A DNA stretch of 64,000 nucleotides from Paenibacillus sp. E222 (GCF_013401555.1 NZ_CP058552.1:1364001-1428000), one strand, 5' to 3'; shown: positions 51,773 through 61,089, numbered from the stretch's first letter. Notes: generated by a model not told the origin, from the letters alone. Program-made: numbers and translations.

Positions 51773-52648
51773 TTGCGTGTGAAATTATGGAGGGAGACAG
51801 AAGCGGTTCTCTTCACCCTTCCTGCCCTTATCCCATTACTCATTTTCTGGCTGGGGCCTTTGGGATACATTGTATATCTGAGTTTTACGGATTGGGACTT
51901 CATGAGTCCTGACAAATTATTCGTCGGTTTGGATAACTACAGCTACCTGCTAACCAATTCTGAATTTTACCGTTCATTGAAGGTTACGCTGTTGTTCGGT
52001 CTTGGAAGTGTCGTGCCTACGATTGTGGGCGGATTGGCGCTGGCCATGCTCATGAACAGCAAGATTAAGTCCTCCGGCCTGTTCCGGACGCTGCTATTCT
52101 CCCCTTGGGTGACCCCGACTGTCGCAGTCTCCATTGCGTGGTCATGGATTTTCGAACCTGAAGTGGGGCTGGCCAACCTGTTGCTTGGCTGGGTCGGCAT
52201 ATCCCCGATCGGCTGGCTGAAAGATCAGAACTGGGCACTGGTAGCTGTGCTCATCGTCACGCTGTGGAAATCGATTGGCTGGTCCATGGTATTTTACCTG
52301 GTTGCTTTGCGTAATCTGCCATCCGATCTGCTTGAAGCCGCATCGATTGATGGGGCAGGCAGCTGGGACAAGTTCAGAAGCATTACACTGCCGTTGATTT
52401 CACCCACCACGTTCTTCCTGTCCATCATCCTGACGATCCAGTCGCTTCAGGCTTATGACCAGATCAACGTGATGACGCAAGGGGGACCGGCGGGATCAAC
52501 AAGAACACTGCTTTACATGTATTATCAATCTGCATTTGAGTCCTTCAATGTGGGCGAGGCTTCTTCCATCGCCGTCGTTATTATTCTGATCTGCGTTCTG
52601 CTGTCAGGAGTATCTTTCCTGCTCGGCCGACGCCTGGTGCACTACTGA
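51773..52648 (+). CDS. carbohydrate-type ABC transporter permease (MalF/UgpA-like)
   Basis: 291 residues, six membrane segments, with the EAA loop LPSDLLEAASIDGAGSWDKFRSITLPLISPT before the last two. The N-terminus FTLPALIPLLIFWLGPLGYIVYLSFTDWDF is typical of CUT1 permeases. The start is TTG 51773 with AGGAG 8 nt upstream; GTG 51764 is less well spaced. First gene of the operon. No ATPase gene is present, so a shared MsmX/UgpC-type ATPase elsewhere is needed. Confidence 0.92.
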   Translation: MRVKLWRETEAVLFTLPALIPLLIFWLGPLGYIVYLSFTDWDFMSPDKLFVGLDNYSYLLTNSEFYRSLKVTLLFGLGSVVPTIVGGLALAMLMNSKIKSSGLFRTLLFSPWVTPTVAVSIAWSWIFEPEVGLANLLLGWVGISPIGWLKDQNWALVAVLIVTLWKSIGWSMVFYLVALRNLPSDLLEAASIDGAGSWDKFRSITLPLISPTTFFLSIILTIQSLQAYDQINVMTQGGPAGSTRTLLYMYYQSAFESFNVGEASSIAVVIILICVLLSGVSFLLGRRLVHY

Positions 52649-53562
52649 TGAACATGACCACTCTAAGCAACCAAACAAGAAAAGATAATCGTCGTGAGGA
52701 AGTGCAGAAACAGAAGGTCCCTCGTGCAGGAAAAGGATTTGCTACCGCACTCCGCTATCTGCTGCTTGCGCTGGTGAGTCTGACAATGGCATTTCCGTTC
52801 TACTGGATGGTCATTAGCGGGTTCAAAACGAATGACGAGATCTGGCAGTTCCCGCCAACCTTCTGGCCCGAAACGTTCCGTTGGAATAATTATGTGGATG
52901 CCTGGCAAGCTGCTCCGTTTGCCCGTTACATTCTGAACAGTACAGGGGTAGCGGCGGCGATCTGTCTGATCCAGGTCATTAACTCCAGCATGATGGCCTA
53001 TGCACTTACCCATATGCGTTTTCGTATAAAAGGGGTACTCACCGGATTGATCCTGGTGGGCTACATGATACCGAGTACCGCCGTGTATTTGCCCAGTTAT
53101 TTGGTGCTCAGCGAACTCAAATTACTGGATTCCTATACCGGACTGATTGTGTCCAACTGTGTCAGTGTGTTCTCCATCTTCCTGATCCGTCAGGCGTTCA
53201 TGCAGGTGTCGCACGAACTGGTAGAAGCCGGACAATTGGATGGAGCGTCGCACTTCCGCATTCTGTGGACCATTATGACACCGCTGGTTCGTTCATCGTT
53301 TGCCGTGATGGTGTTGATTACATTCATTGACCAGTACAACAACTATTTCTGGCCGATGCTCATTACCAAAGACCCGAATCTGCAGCTGGTATCCGCAGGT
53401 CTGCGCAGCTTTTTCGTGGAGGGTGGAGCCTACGGTCTGGCATGGCCCCAGATCATGGCTGCCAGTGCCTTTACCATCGCACCGCTGCTTATCCTTTTCC
53501 TGTTTACCCAGAAAACGATCATGCAAAGTGTGAATATTACTGCCGGCGTGAACAAGAACTGA
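52648..53562 (+). CDS. carbohydrate-type ABC transporter permease (MalG/UgpE-like)
   Basis: 304 residues, six membrane segments, with LVSLTMAFPFYWMVISGFKTNDEIW and the EAA loop HELVEAGQLDGASHFRILWTIMTPLVRSS. Its ATG shares the last base of the previous stop codon (TGATG), so the two permeases are translationally coupled and form the heterodimeric channel. Confidence 0.93.
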   Translation: MNMTTLSNQTRKDNRREEVQKQKVPRAGKGFATALRYLLLALVSLTMAFPFYWMVISGFKTNDEIWQFPPTFWPETFRWNNYVDAWQAAPFARYILNSTGVAAAICLIQVINSSMMAYALTHMRFRIKGVLTGLILVGYMIPSTAVYLPSYLVLSELKLLDSYTGLIVSNCVSVFSIFLIRQAFMQVSHELVEAGQLDGASHFRILWTIMTPLVRSSFAVMVLITFIDQYNNYFWPMLITKDPNLQLVSAGLRSFFVEGGAYGLAWPQIMAASAFTIAPLLILFLFTQKTIMQSVNITAGVNKN

Positions 53563-53596
53563 TTTTCACAACATACTTTATATAGGAGGAATCAAA

Positions 53597-54976
53597 ATGA
53601 AATTGGGTCAAGCGAGTATGAAATGGCGGAACAAATTAAAGCTCAGGTGGAGAGGGGGCATGTCGCTGGTACTGGCTGCAAGTTTCGCCCTGATCACCGC
53701 ATGTGGTTCCTCAGCCGATAGCGGCACAGGGAAGGGTTCAGATGCAGCTGCTGCGAATGGAGCGGATTCTGCATCAAGTAGTCCGGTCGAGATTGAGTTC
53801 TGGTATGGTCTGGGTGGTAACCTGGGAGATAACATGAAGAAGACGATTGACGCCTTCAATGCATCCCAGAGCGACGTTGTTGTCAAAGGGATTGTACAAG
53901 CCGATTACACGGAGACGGAACAAAAACTGCAGGCAGCTATTGCCTCGAAAAAAGTACCCGCCGCTGTACTAAGCTCCAATATCGACTGGGCGCGCAAAGG
54001 GTACTATGCACCACTGGACGAGCTGATCGCTGCCGATCAGAGCTTTAACAAGGAAGATTACGTTCAGACCTTCCTGGAGCAGGGAAAAGTAGACGGCAAG
54101 CAGTATTTCTTACCAATGTACGGAACAACTCAGATCATGTATTACCGTATGGATGCGCTCAAAAAGAATAATATCGATCCTGCCACTCTGACGACGTGGG
54201 AGGCACTTGCTGAAGCGGCAGCGAAGATGAGCAAGCAGGAGAATGGCAAGACAACCTTCTATGGCTGGGAGCCGATGTGGGGTAGCGATAACATGATTGA
54301 CGCCGTGCTGGGTAAAGGCGGGAAGATTCTGAGTGATGACGGCAAGACCGTAACGATCGATTCACCGGAATGGGTAGAGACGTGGGAACTGTTCCGCAAG
54401 TGGATTAATGAGGACAAGACCATGGGGATTCACTTTGGCGGACAAGGCTGGGAGTACTGGTACAAAACCATTGATGACGTGATGAAAAATAAAGCAGCCG
54501 GATACACAGGTTCCAGCGGTGACCAAGGAGATCTGGATTTCAGCATCGTTGCAGCCATGGAACAACCGGGCTGGGAAGGTGTAGGCCAAGGCAAACCTGT
54601 AGCGAGTGCAATCATGGCAGGTATACCGGCAGAAGCAAGTCCGGAACAGCAGCAAGCAGCTTATAAATGGTTGACGTATTTCTCGGAAACAGCGAATACA
54701 GCCGCGTGGTCCATGAACACAGGTTATATTGCAGTTCGTCAATCTGCTCAAGAAGATCCTGCTTTCAAAACGTTCAGTGAAGAGAATCCGCAAATTAAGG
54801 TTCCATTGCAGCAGGCTTCCCATGCTTCGGCTCCGTTTCAGGACCCGACCGGAGGCAAAATCAATGCTGCGCTGAAGGATGCAGCAGATCAGGTTCAGAT
54901 TAATAACATTCCAGCCGCACAAGCGCTGAAAGAAGCCAAAGAAAAGGCTCAAAAAGAATTGGATCGCGTGAAATAA
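53597..54976 (+). CDS. ABC transporter substrate-binding lipoprotein
   Basis: 459 residues. A lipoprotein signal with twin positive charges ends in FALITACG (Cys about 37). An extracellular-binding-protein family 1 fold follows (EIEFWYGLGGNLGDNMKKTIDAFNASQSDVVVKG, YFLPMYGTTQIMYYRMDALKKNNIDP, AYKWLTYFSETANTAAW), close to the glycerol-3-phosphate binding protein UgpB in outline. It captures the substrate for the two permeases. AGGAGG lies 7 nt before the ATG. A weak hairpin after the gene (55003) may lower expression of the downstream enzymes. Confidence 0.93.
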   Translation: MKLGQASMKWRNKLKLRWRGGMSLVLAASFALITACGSSADSGTGKGSDAAAANGADSASSSPVEIEFWYGLGGNLGDNMKKTIDAFNASQSDVVVKGIVQADYTETEQKLQAAIASKKVPAAVLSSNIDWARKGYYAPLDELIAADQSFNKEDYVQTFLEQGKVDGKQYFLPMYGTTQIMYYRMDALKKNNIDPATLTTWEALAEAAAKMSKQENGKTTFYGWEPMWGSDNMIDAVLGKGGKILSDDGKTVTIDSPEWVETWELFRKWINEDKTMGIHFGGQGWEYWYKTIDDVMKNKAAGYTGSSGDQGDLDFSIVAAMEQPGWEGVGQGKPVASAIMAGIPAEASPEQQQAAYKWLTYFSETANTAAWSMNTGYIAVRQSAQEDPAFKTFSEENPQIKVPLQQASHASAPFQDPTGGKINAALKDAADQVQINNIPAAQALKEAKEKAQKELDRVK

Positions 54977-55002
54977 CAAGGGAAACAAGCTTAACTTGGA
55001 GG

Positions 55003-55028
55003 AGCGGTGCAGTCATGTACCGCTTTTC
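55003..55028 (+). terminator. weak intra-operon hairpin after the binding-protein gene
   Basis: AGCGGT (55003-55008) / ACCGCT (55019-55024) and TTTTC. Probably a partial terminator that keeps binding protein levels above those of the enzymes. Confidence 0.5.
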
Positions 55029-55063
55029 TGACTTCTTAATTTAGCAGACAAGGAGCGTAACCG

Positions 55064-55831
55064 ATGCCCGAATTAACGCTGGGGAACCTTTCGACCCCAA
55101 TTGAGGCTATTTTATTTGACAAGGATGGGACATTGCTTGATTTTACAGCCATGTGGGGCTTCTGGACCGATTGTGTGATGGAGAACTTCCGGGAAGAGCT
55201 TGCTGCTCGTGCCCTTCAGTTCAACGCAGCAGAGATTCCTCATATATGGGGGACATTCCATGATGAGCAGGGTCGAATGAACGGTTATGATGTGCGAGGC
55301 CCCCTTGCCATGGGAACGATGGAGGAGGTCTACGCCGTATTAACTTGGCATGGCTATCGTGCAGGATTGAGCTGGGCGGAAGCGAAAATTATCGTGAGGG
55401 AATGTTTGCTACAGGCAGAATATGCAATGAATAAGGAGCGCCCTGCTCAGCCTCTCCCAGGTGTCCTTGCCTTTCTTGAGCAGTGTCGCAGCAAAGGACT
55501 GAAAATGGGCGTCGTCACAGCGGATGAGACCGAAAATGCCCTAAGTCATTTGAAGTGGATGGGGATTGACTCTTTTTTCACTGTAGTTGTAGGAACGGAT
55601 CAGGTTGGACGGGGAAAACCGTTTCCTGACATGTTGTTGCTGGCGTGTGAGCGGCTGGGTATACCTGCTGCAAGAGCTGTCGTGATCGGCGATACGGATG
55701 GTGATATGGAGATGGCTCGTGCTGCGGGGGCTGCCTGGAAGATTGCTGTCGGTGACCCTGCTCATATCAAGCTCGCGGATCTTACGGTTCGTTCGTTTGA
55801 TGAATTGCTGGAAGTCGAGGTAAACCGATGA
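55064..55831 (+). CDS. HAD-superfamily phosphatase
   Basis: 255 residues. Motif I is FDKDGTLLD (nucleophile Asp19, acid Asp21), the helical cap is about 30-115, motif II is MGVVTADE, and motif III/IV is GRGKPFPDMLLLACERL and VVIGDTDGDMEMARAAG, a subclass IA enzyme of the phosphoglycolate phosphatase-like group. It likely dephosphorylates the imported compound or its product. It overlaps the next gene by 4 nt. Confidence 0.9.
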   Translation: MPELTLGNLSTPIEAILFDKDGTLLDFTAMWGFWTDCVMENFREELAARALQFNAAEIPHIWGTFHDEQGRMNGYDVRGPLAMGTMEEVYAVLTWHGYRAGLSWAEAKIIVRECLLQAEYAMNKERPAQPLPGVLAFLEQCRSKGLKMGVVTADETENALSHLKWMGIDSFFTVVVGTDQVGRGKPFPDMLLLACERLGIPAARAVVIGDTDGDMEMARAAGAAWKIAVGDPAHIKLADLTVRSFDELLEVEVNR

Positions 55832-56163
55832 CGAGTCATTCGTATACCGGCTGGATACTGCTTGCCCTGGCGATTGGATTGGAGCTGAGCGGTACGATTC
55901 TGATGAGGGTATCGGATGGGTTTACCCGCTTATGGCCTTCCATTCTTATGTTTGCCTGTTATGGAGCGAGCTTTACCCTGTTGAATTTTGCTGTGAAGTA
56001 TATGCCGCTGGGTGTTGCTTATGCCATCTGGTCAGGCGTAGGCATTACATTGATTGGGATCGTGGGACATTACTTTCTGGGAGAACGTCTGAAGGCGATG
56101 TCGATCGTCTGGATGGGCTTTATTCTGATTGGCATTATTGGACTGAAATGGAGTGATTCCTGA
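55828..56163 (+). CDS. small multidrug resistance (SMR) family transporter
   Basis: 111 residues, four membrane helices. The essential Glu19 is in IGLELSGTILMRVSDGF; YAIWSGVGITLIGIVGHYFLGERL and FILIGIIGLKWS follow. SMR proteins export quaternary ammonium or guanidinium compounds by proton antiport. Coupled to the HAD gene (4-nt overlap) and to the next gene (1 nt), so it belongs functionally to this uptake system, perhaps exporting a by-product. Confidence 0.9.
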   Translation: MTSHSYTGWILLALAIGLELSGTILMRVSDGFTRLWPSILMFACYGASFTLLNFAVKYMPLGVAYAIWSGVGITLIGIVGHYFLGERLKAMSIVWMGFILIGIIGLKWSDS

Positions 56164-57173
56164 TGGGAAATGAAAATAAACACGAACAACCGATCGTCAG
56201 CTTCCAGGTCATCACCGATACTCATGTAAGAGAGCAGGCCGATCATATCCATAACCGTCATCTGGAGAAAGCACTGGAAGACATCGCAACATATAGTCAT
56301 GGCAGCAGTGGAATTATGCATGTGGGTGATGTGACTGATCGTGGACTGCCGCAAGAATACCAGGAGTTGCAGCGTATATTGGAGACTCACAGCGAATCAC
56401 TGCCTGAAATACGTTACACTGTAGGCAATCATGATATCGGAGCCATTCTATGGGGAGATCCGCCGCTGAATTTGACCACCATGACCCAGCATGAGGTGGG
56501 CGAGGTATTAGGGCATTCAGGGGATATGGGCCAAGTCGAGGCTCATGATATTGAAAAACCACAGAATTCCATCTCAATTGAAGAGTTATGGCAGAAGCGG
56601 TTGAGCGATTTTACAGCAATCACAGGTATGAACGGATCGTATCACGACCACTGGATCGACGGTTATCATTATATCTTCCTGGGTACGGAGCAGCCTCATC
56701 CGAAAGATTGTGATATGTCTGCCGATCAACTGCAATGGCTGGAAACGAAACTATCGGAGCAAGCATTGCCGGAGCAGCCGATTTTTGTCTTTCTCCATCA
56801 ACCACTGATGGATACTGTTGCGGGTTCCATGAAGGAACAGGGTTGGTATGGCGTGAATCAGGACGCAGCATTAAAGGCTGTGCTAAGTCGTTATCCTCAG
56901 GTCATCCTCTTCTCTGGGCACACCCATTGGCAATTAGAGGCTCGGCGCACCATGTACGAAGGTGGCGGACAGCTGCCAACGATGTTTAATGCTTCCTCTG
57001 TAGCTTATCTCTGGACGGATGAGGATGAGCATCTGGAGGGAAGTGAGAGTCTACATGTGGATGTGTACCGCGATCGGGTTGTCGTTAAGGGTCGTAATCA
57101 TGTAACCGGGAGCTGGATTGAAGGTGCAGAATATACGGTTCATTATCCGGTAAAAGTAAACGGCGGTAATTGA
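56163..57173 (+). CDS. metallophosphoesterase (calcineurin-like)
   Basis: 336 residues. The five metal-ligand blocks are present: VITDTHV, VGDVTDRG, TVGNHDIG, FVFLHQP and LFSGHTHW. No signal peptide, so it acts inside the cell on the imported substrate; phosphodiester cleavage is common in this family. Last gene of the operon; a terminator follows. With the HAD phosphatase it suggests stepwise hydrolysis of a phosphodiester. Confidence 0.88.
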   Translation: MGNENKHEQPIVSFQVITDTHVREQADHIHNRHLEKALEDIATYSHGSSGIMHVGDVTDRGLPQEYQELQRILETHSESLPEIRYTVGNHDIGAILWGDPPLNLTTMTQHEVGEVLGHSGDMGQVEAHDIEKPQNSISIEELWQKRLSDFTAITGMNGSYHDHWIDGYHYIFLGTEQPHPKDCDMSADQLQWLETKLSEQALPEQPIFVFLHQPLMDTVAGSMKEQGWYGVNQDAALKAVLSRYPQVILFSGHTHWQLEARRTMYEGGGQLPTMFNASSVAYLWTDEDEHLEGSESLHVDVYRDRVVVKGRNHVTGSWIEGAEYTVHYPVKVNGGN

Positions 57174-57217
57174 TCCATACATCGTGTAAGTTGATGGAAT
57201 ATCCAGGGCAGCAATAG

Positions 57218-57256
57218 AAGACTTCGCTCGTTAATTGAAGCGGAGTCTTTATTATT
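57218..57256 (+). terminator. Rho-independent terminator of the ABC/phosphatase operon
   Basis: AAGACTTCGCT (57218-57228) / AGCGGAGTCTT (57239-57249) with one G-U pair and TTTATTATT. Confidence 0.75.
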
Positions 57257-57523
57257 ACTGCAAAAGTTCCACGTGAAACGTAGCGATGGCGGTTGATTTT
57301 GGGCAAACTTGTAAATGGGACCAGCTGGGATTTATACTCAAATTATTGGAAACGCGCCAGCCAGTACATACGAAAGGGCGTTGAAGCAATAGAAGGTCAT
57401 TCTTTGTGTACGTTATTAAACAAACCTTGAGACAGAATTTCATCAGCTCAAAGTTACACCCAGATCTGAACAATACCAGTCGTAAACTGGAACTATCGAT
57501 CAGTAGAGAGGATGTATGTGCGC
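57257..57523. other. intergenic region with a parS-like site
   Basis: Apart from the parS-like palindrome at 57266 no gene or RNA is visible before the carboxylesterase. Confidence 0.5.
57266..57279. other. parS-like centromere site (ParB/Spo0J)
   Basis: GTTCCACGTGAAAC equals the 14-bp core of the Bacillus parS consensus TGTTNCACGTGAAACA, with N = C; the flanking bases are A and G rather than T and A. Intergenic, between a terminator and the next gene. Confidence 0.55.
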
Positions 57524-58984
57524 ATGAGGGAACTTCAAGTGAATACAAGATATGGCACGGTTCAAGGAGAGCTTCTGCATGGAGTGAATGTATGGAAAGG
57601 CATTCCTTATGCTAAACCACCCGTGGGTGAATTACGCTTTCAGGCTCCGGTTCCACCCGAGTCGTGGGATGGAGTCAGAGAGGCGAAGCAATTCGGCCCT
57701 GAAAATATACAGCCAAGAAATCCTCAAACCGAGGCCATATCCGGACTGCCGCCGGTGGAATCGGAGGATAGTCTTTACCTGAATATCTGGGCACCTGAAA
57801 AAGAAAGCCATGATCCACTTTCCGTGATGGTATGGATTCATGGTGGATCGTTCGTTTCAGGCGCTGGCAGCCAGCCGATGTACGATGGAACACAACTCGT
57901 CCTCCGAGGAGACGTTATCGTCGTGACGATCAATTACCGCCTGGGGCCGCTTGGATTCCTGCATATGGCCCCGCTGGGAGAAGGTTTTGCATCCAACGTG
58001 GGTTTACTGGATCAGGTTGCTGCACTGCAATGGGTACAGGACAACATTGAGGCTTTTGGCGGCGACTCGGGTAACGTCACTGTATTCGGAGAATCTGCGG
58101 GCAGCATGAGTATTGCGGCTTTGATGGCGATGCCAGCAGCCAAAGGGTTGTTCCACCGTGCCATTATGCAAAGTGGAGCCTCGCAAGTCATGCCAGCAGA
58201 GCAGGCTTCAGCCATTCGTGAAGGCATGCTGAAGGTTCTGGGTGTGACACCAGATGACCTGCATAAACTCAAAACCATTCCAGTGGAGCAAATCATCGCT
58301 GCTGGCGAGACGGTCAAACAACAAAGCGGTGCAGGGATGGCCCTGTTGTTCCAGCCCGTACTGGATGGAGATACACTTCCGAACTCGCCTCTCCAGGCGG
58401 TAGAAAAGGGCGCAGCACAGGATATCCCTGTACTAATTGGAACCACTTTGCATGAAGGCTCGTTGTTCATTCAGCCTCAGGTGCCTTACTCCGAAGAGAT
58501 CAATATGGTGAAGGCTGTTGATTTTATGACACCTGATCTGGAGAATCGGGCTGCCATTGCGGACAGTTATCCGAAGACTGCAGATGGCCAGGCCCAGGTA
58601 ATGACGGATTTGTTCTTCTGGCGCTCGGCTGTGCAATATGCGGCAGCTCAGAAGAAGCATGCACCAGTATGGATGTATCGCTTTGATTGGGTGATGCCAG
58701 AGCATCCACTGCTGCAAAAATCAATTCATAGTATCGATATCTTCTTTGCTTTTAATACATTGCCTGTATTGAAGTTTATGAATGCCGAACCGGATGCCGC
58801 AGCAGCAGAACTTGCGGGTAAAGTGCAGGATGCATGGATTTCGTTTGCCAAGCAGGGCAAGCCTGAGACAGCGGGAGTAAATTGGCCTGCCTACGAAGAT
58901 GATCGCGCTACGCTAATTTTCAATCATGAAGTGGAGTTGGTCCATGACCCGGAAGCTTCCAAACGTAAGCTGCTGGGGCTATAG
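57524..58984 (+). CDS. pnbA: type-B carboxylesterase (PnbA-like)
   Basis: 486 residues of the alpha/beta-hydrolase carboxylesterase B family. Landmarks are VWKGIPYAKPPVGELRF, EDSLYLNIWAP, the oxyanion loop WIHGGSFVSGAGS, and the nucleophile Ser191 in FGESAGSMS. Glu and His complete the triad, the His probably in HSIDIFFAFN. Cytosolic; hydrolyses aryl or alkyl esters such as p-nitrobenzyl esters. The start is ambiguous: ATG 57512 directly abuts AGAGG, GTG 57518 is well spaced, ATG 57524 is 12 nt away. Confidence 0.9.
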   Translation: MRELQVNTRYGTVQGELLHGVNVWKGIPYAKPPVGELRFQAPVPPESWDGVREAKQFGPENIQPRNPQTEAISGLPPVESEDSLYLNIWAPEKESHDPLSVMVWIHGGSFVSGAGSQPMYDGTQLVLRGDVIVVTINYRLGPLGFLHMAPLGEGFASNVGLLDQVAALQWVQDNIEAFGGDSGNVTVFGESAGSMSIAALMAMPAAKGLFHRAIMQSGASQVMPAEQASAIREGMLKVLGVTPDDLHKLKTIPVEQIIAAGETVKQQSGAGMALLFQPVLDGDTLPNSPLQAVEKGAAQDIPVLIGTTLHEGSLFIQPQVPYSEEINMVKAVDFMTPDLENRAAIADSYPKTADGQAQVMTDLFFWRSAVQYAAAQKKHAPVWMYRFDWVMPEHPLLQKSIHSIDIFFAFNTLPVLKFMNAEPDAAAAELAGKVQDAWISFAKQGKPETAGVNWPAYEDDRATLIFNHEVELVHDPEASKRKLLGL

Positions 58985-59019
58985 TCCGACCACCTCTGGA
59001 CTTCATCTTAACATAGTTA

Positions 59020-59062
59020 AAAGGTGTGTCTCGTCATTGGCTGACGAGGCACACCTTTTTTT
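59020..59062. terminator. bidirectional terminator between carboxylesterase and VanZ-RDD genes
   Basis: AAAGGTGTGTCTCGTCA (59020-59036) / TGACGAGGCACACCTTT (59042-59058), a 17-bp stem with one weak pair, and a T-run. Confidence 0.9.
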
Positions 59063-59155
59063 ACGATGGACCCAACTTGACGACTTTAATGGCAAACGAT
59101 ACGGTACTTTTCTTCACCCGAACCTATGTGCTGTGAGGTGGAATGAGTCCAGCAT

Positions 59156-60310
59156 TTACTTTCGGGATGCTCTTGTCTTAGACACATCATCACAGTAAAA
59201 CGCTCGCTTGCCCCGGGAGAACAGCACCAGTATGACATGAGCGAACAATACCAGGAGAATCAGCACATGCAAACCAACAATGCCGACAGAGAGCCATATT
59301 TTATAGGGCTCAAGCATCGCGTTTTTGTTTAGCAAAGCATACTCGTTTATGATTTGAGCAATGGTCACAAACAGCCAAGGGACGTAAAGCGCGAGCAATC
59401 TTTTGAACAGGGAACTGCTGGAAGGCTCGCCAGTCCGTTGATCAACATATCTGAATCGCATCAGGGCTGAACCTGGTGTTCTGCCTTCTTTCAGGGATGG
59501 GATAAAGAAAAATACAAACAGCATCGCGATCATGGTATTTAGCATAATGGTCATAGCATTTGTATGGGTTAGATTGAAAATAGACATTAAATTGGTTGCA
59601 AACACAACAACTACACTATCAATGATAAGCGCCAGTAATTGAGGTACAGGATAGACCTTGTTTTGTTCGAGGATTTGTTCGCTTTTCGCCTGAATACTTG
59701 CACGAGATGGGAATAAGGCAAGCAGGATGGGAGCTGCGAAGAATCCAAGCACCGTTCCTGAAGTATTCAGCAGGAGATCATCCACGTCAAACAACCGGTA
59801 CGGGCAATCATAAAAACCGTAGAAGCCTGTGATCTGGGTAATCTCAAAGAACAGGGATAAGCCGAATCCGCTTATTAAAGCCTGTTTCCAGTACGATCTA
59901 TTTTGCCAAAAATACCGGATATACACGCCAAGTGGCATGAGAAGCATTACGTTGAACAGAACTTGCAGAAAAGCTCTGCCCTGAATCATTACCATATAGC
60001 TGGCGGGTTGAGACCAGACGATCGGTGTTTCTTTCATAATATCTTTTACAAAGGTGAACGGAAAAAGGTTGTAATATACGGTATCCGCCGCTTGCTGTGC
60101 ACATGTATTACGCGTGGTCGGGAAAGGAAGAATAACCAGACAATACGCAGCCAGCAGGTAGAAAATAAATGAAAAGCTGACGCCAAATCGTGACCAGCTA
60201 AAAAATCCATCTTTCCGATATCCGTAGATCAACCAAGGCACCAGCAAAAACATGGCGATAAGGACAAAAATAAAAAAAGCCGTTTGGACAGGAAAAACAT
60301 AGGGTGACAT
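59156..60310 (-). CDS. VanZ family protein with C-terminal RDD domain
   Basis: 384 residues. The N-terminal half is VanZ-like (TVYYNLFPFTFVKD, FLQVLFNVMLLMPLGVYIRYFW, FFEITQITGFYG, FDVDDLLLNTSGTVLGF). The C-terminal half is an RDD domain (about 225-375) starting PQLLALIIDSVVVVFATNL with SLKEGRTPGSALMRFRYVD. About eight to nine membrane helices in all. VanZ proteins give low-level teicoplanin or lipoglycopeptide resistance and affect surface polymers; RDD proteins are of unknown or ion-exchange function. Confidence 0.88.
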   Translation of the reverse strand: MSPYVFPVQTAFFIFVLIAMFLLVPWLIYGYRKDGFFSWSRFGVSFSFIFYLLAAYCLVILPFPTTRNTCAQQAADTVYYNLFPFTFVKDIMKETPIVWSQPASYMVMIQGRAFLQVLFNVMLLMPLGVYIRYFWQNRSYWKQALISGFGLSLFFEITQITGFYGFYDCPYRLFDVDDLLLNTSGTVLGFFAAPILLALFPSRASIQAKSEQILEQNKVYPVPQLLALIIDSVVVVFATNLMSIFNLTHTNAMTIMLNTMIAMLFVFFFIPSLKEGRTPGSALMRFRYVDQRTGEPSSSSLFKRLLALYVPWLFVTIAQIINEYALLNKNAMLEPYKIWLSVGIVGLHVLILLVLFAHVILVLFSRGKRAFYCDDVSKTRASRK

Positions 60311-60554
60311 AAGCAGAAACTCCTTCTAATCGGAAATGGATATCAGCAATTCGTGTGAGACACGACTTTAAGAATAGTATTTGTTATCAATTGTTCTTCT
60401 GGAATTTTAGTATAAGAAGCCTTCCTTAAATCAGGGGGCGGGGCAATCTTAAATTTAGTTTAAAATCAATTAACCTCGTGCCGATGTGGAACAATGGACT
60501 GCATTCCCGTATACTTGCGAGGAAGCCACAAAATGAATGGAGAGTTTAATACAT

Positions 60555-60896
60555 ATGTCTAATTTGCCTAATTGCCCCAAATGTAATTCCGAATACACGT
60601 ACGAGGACGGTAATCTGTTGGTGTGTCCAGAGTGTGCGCACGAATGGAGGCTAGTGTCTGAACAAGAGAATGCAGAAGAAAGTAAAGTAGTACGCGATTC
60701 AAATGGTAATGTCCTGAATGATGGCGATACCGTTACGGTCATTAAGGATTTGAAGGTGAAAGGCAGCTCGTTGGTAGTTAAGCAGGGCACCAAAGTCAAA
60801 AACATTCGTCTGATTGACGGTGACCATGACATCGACTGCAAAATCGACAGCCTGGGCGCAATGAAGCTGAAGTCCGAGTTTGTGAAAAAAATCTAG
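60555..60896 (+). CDS. yjdM: YjdM/PhnA family zinc-ribbon protein
   Basis: 113 residues. The N-terminal zinc ribbon has [25 protein letters not shown] (four Cys); the C-terminal PhnA domain has [43 protein letters not shown]. Once called alkylphosphonate uptake protein, although no phn genes are adjacent. ATG 60555 follows GGAGAG by 10 nt. Confidence 0.92.
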   Translation: MSNLPNCPKCNSEYTYEDGNLLVCPECAHEWRLVSEQENAEESKVVRDSNGNVLNDGDTVTVIKDLKVKGSSLVVKQGTKVKNIRLIDGDHDIDCKIDSLGAMKLKSEFVKKI

Positions 60897-60951
60897 CATC
60901 TCCTCTTAGGCATCGCTGGATTGCCATGTTACTGGTCTTGTCTTAAACCAT

Positions 60952-60998
60952 AAAGAACGTTCATTTCTGCAATGCTGTGGAAGTGAAGGTTCTTTTTT
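60952..60998 (+). terminator. Rho-independent terminator after yjdM
   Basis: AAAGAAC (60952-60958) / GTTCTTT (60989-60995) with TTCA/TGAA inner pairing and a T-run. Confidence 0.7.
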
Positions 60999-61021
60999 GT
61001 TGTGTGGAGAAAGGGTAAGAA

Positions 61022-61050
61022 TGAACCTTTGAAGGATCGGCTTTGTCTAT
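61022..61050 (+). promoter_or_regulatory. candidate autoregulatory ECF promoter
   Basis: TGAACCTTT (61022-61030) and GTCTA (61045-61049) are spaced as in ECF sigma-dependent promoters (GAAC..., about 16-17 bp, ...GTC), about 40 bp upstream of the sigma factor start. Confidence 0.5.
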
Positions 61051-61089
61051 AGATTTGAAAAGGCTGATGCAGAGAAAGGAGGGAACCTT

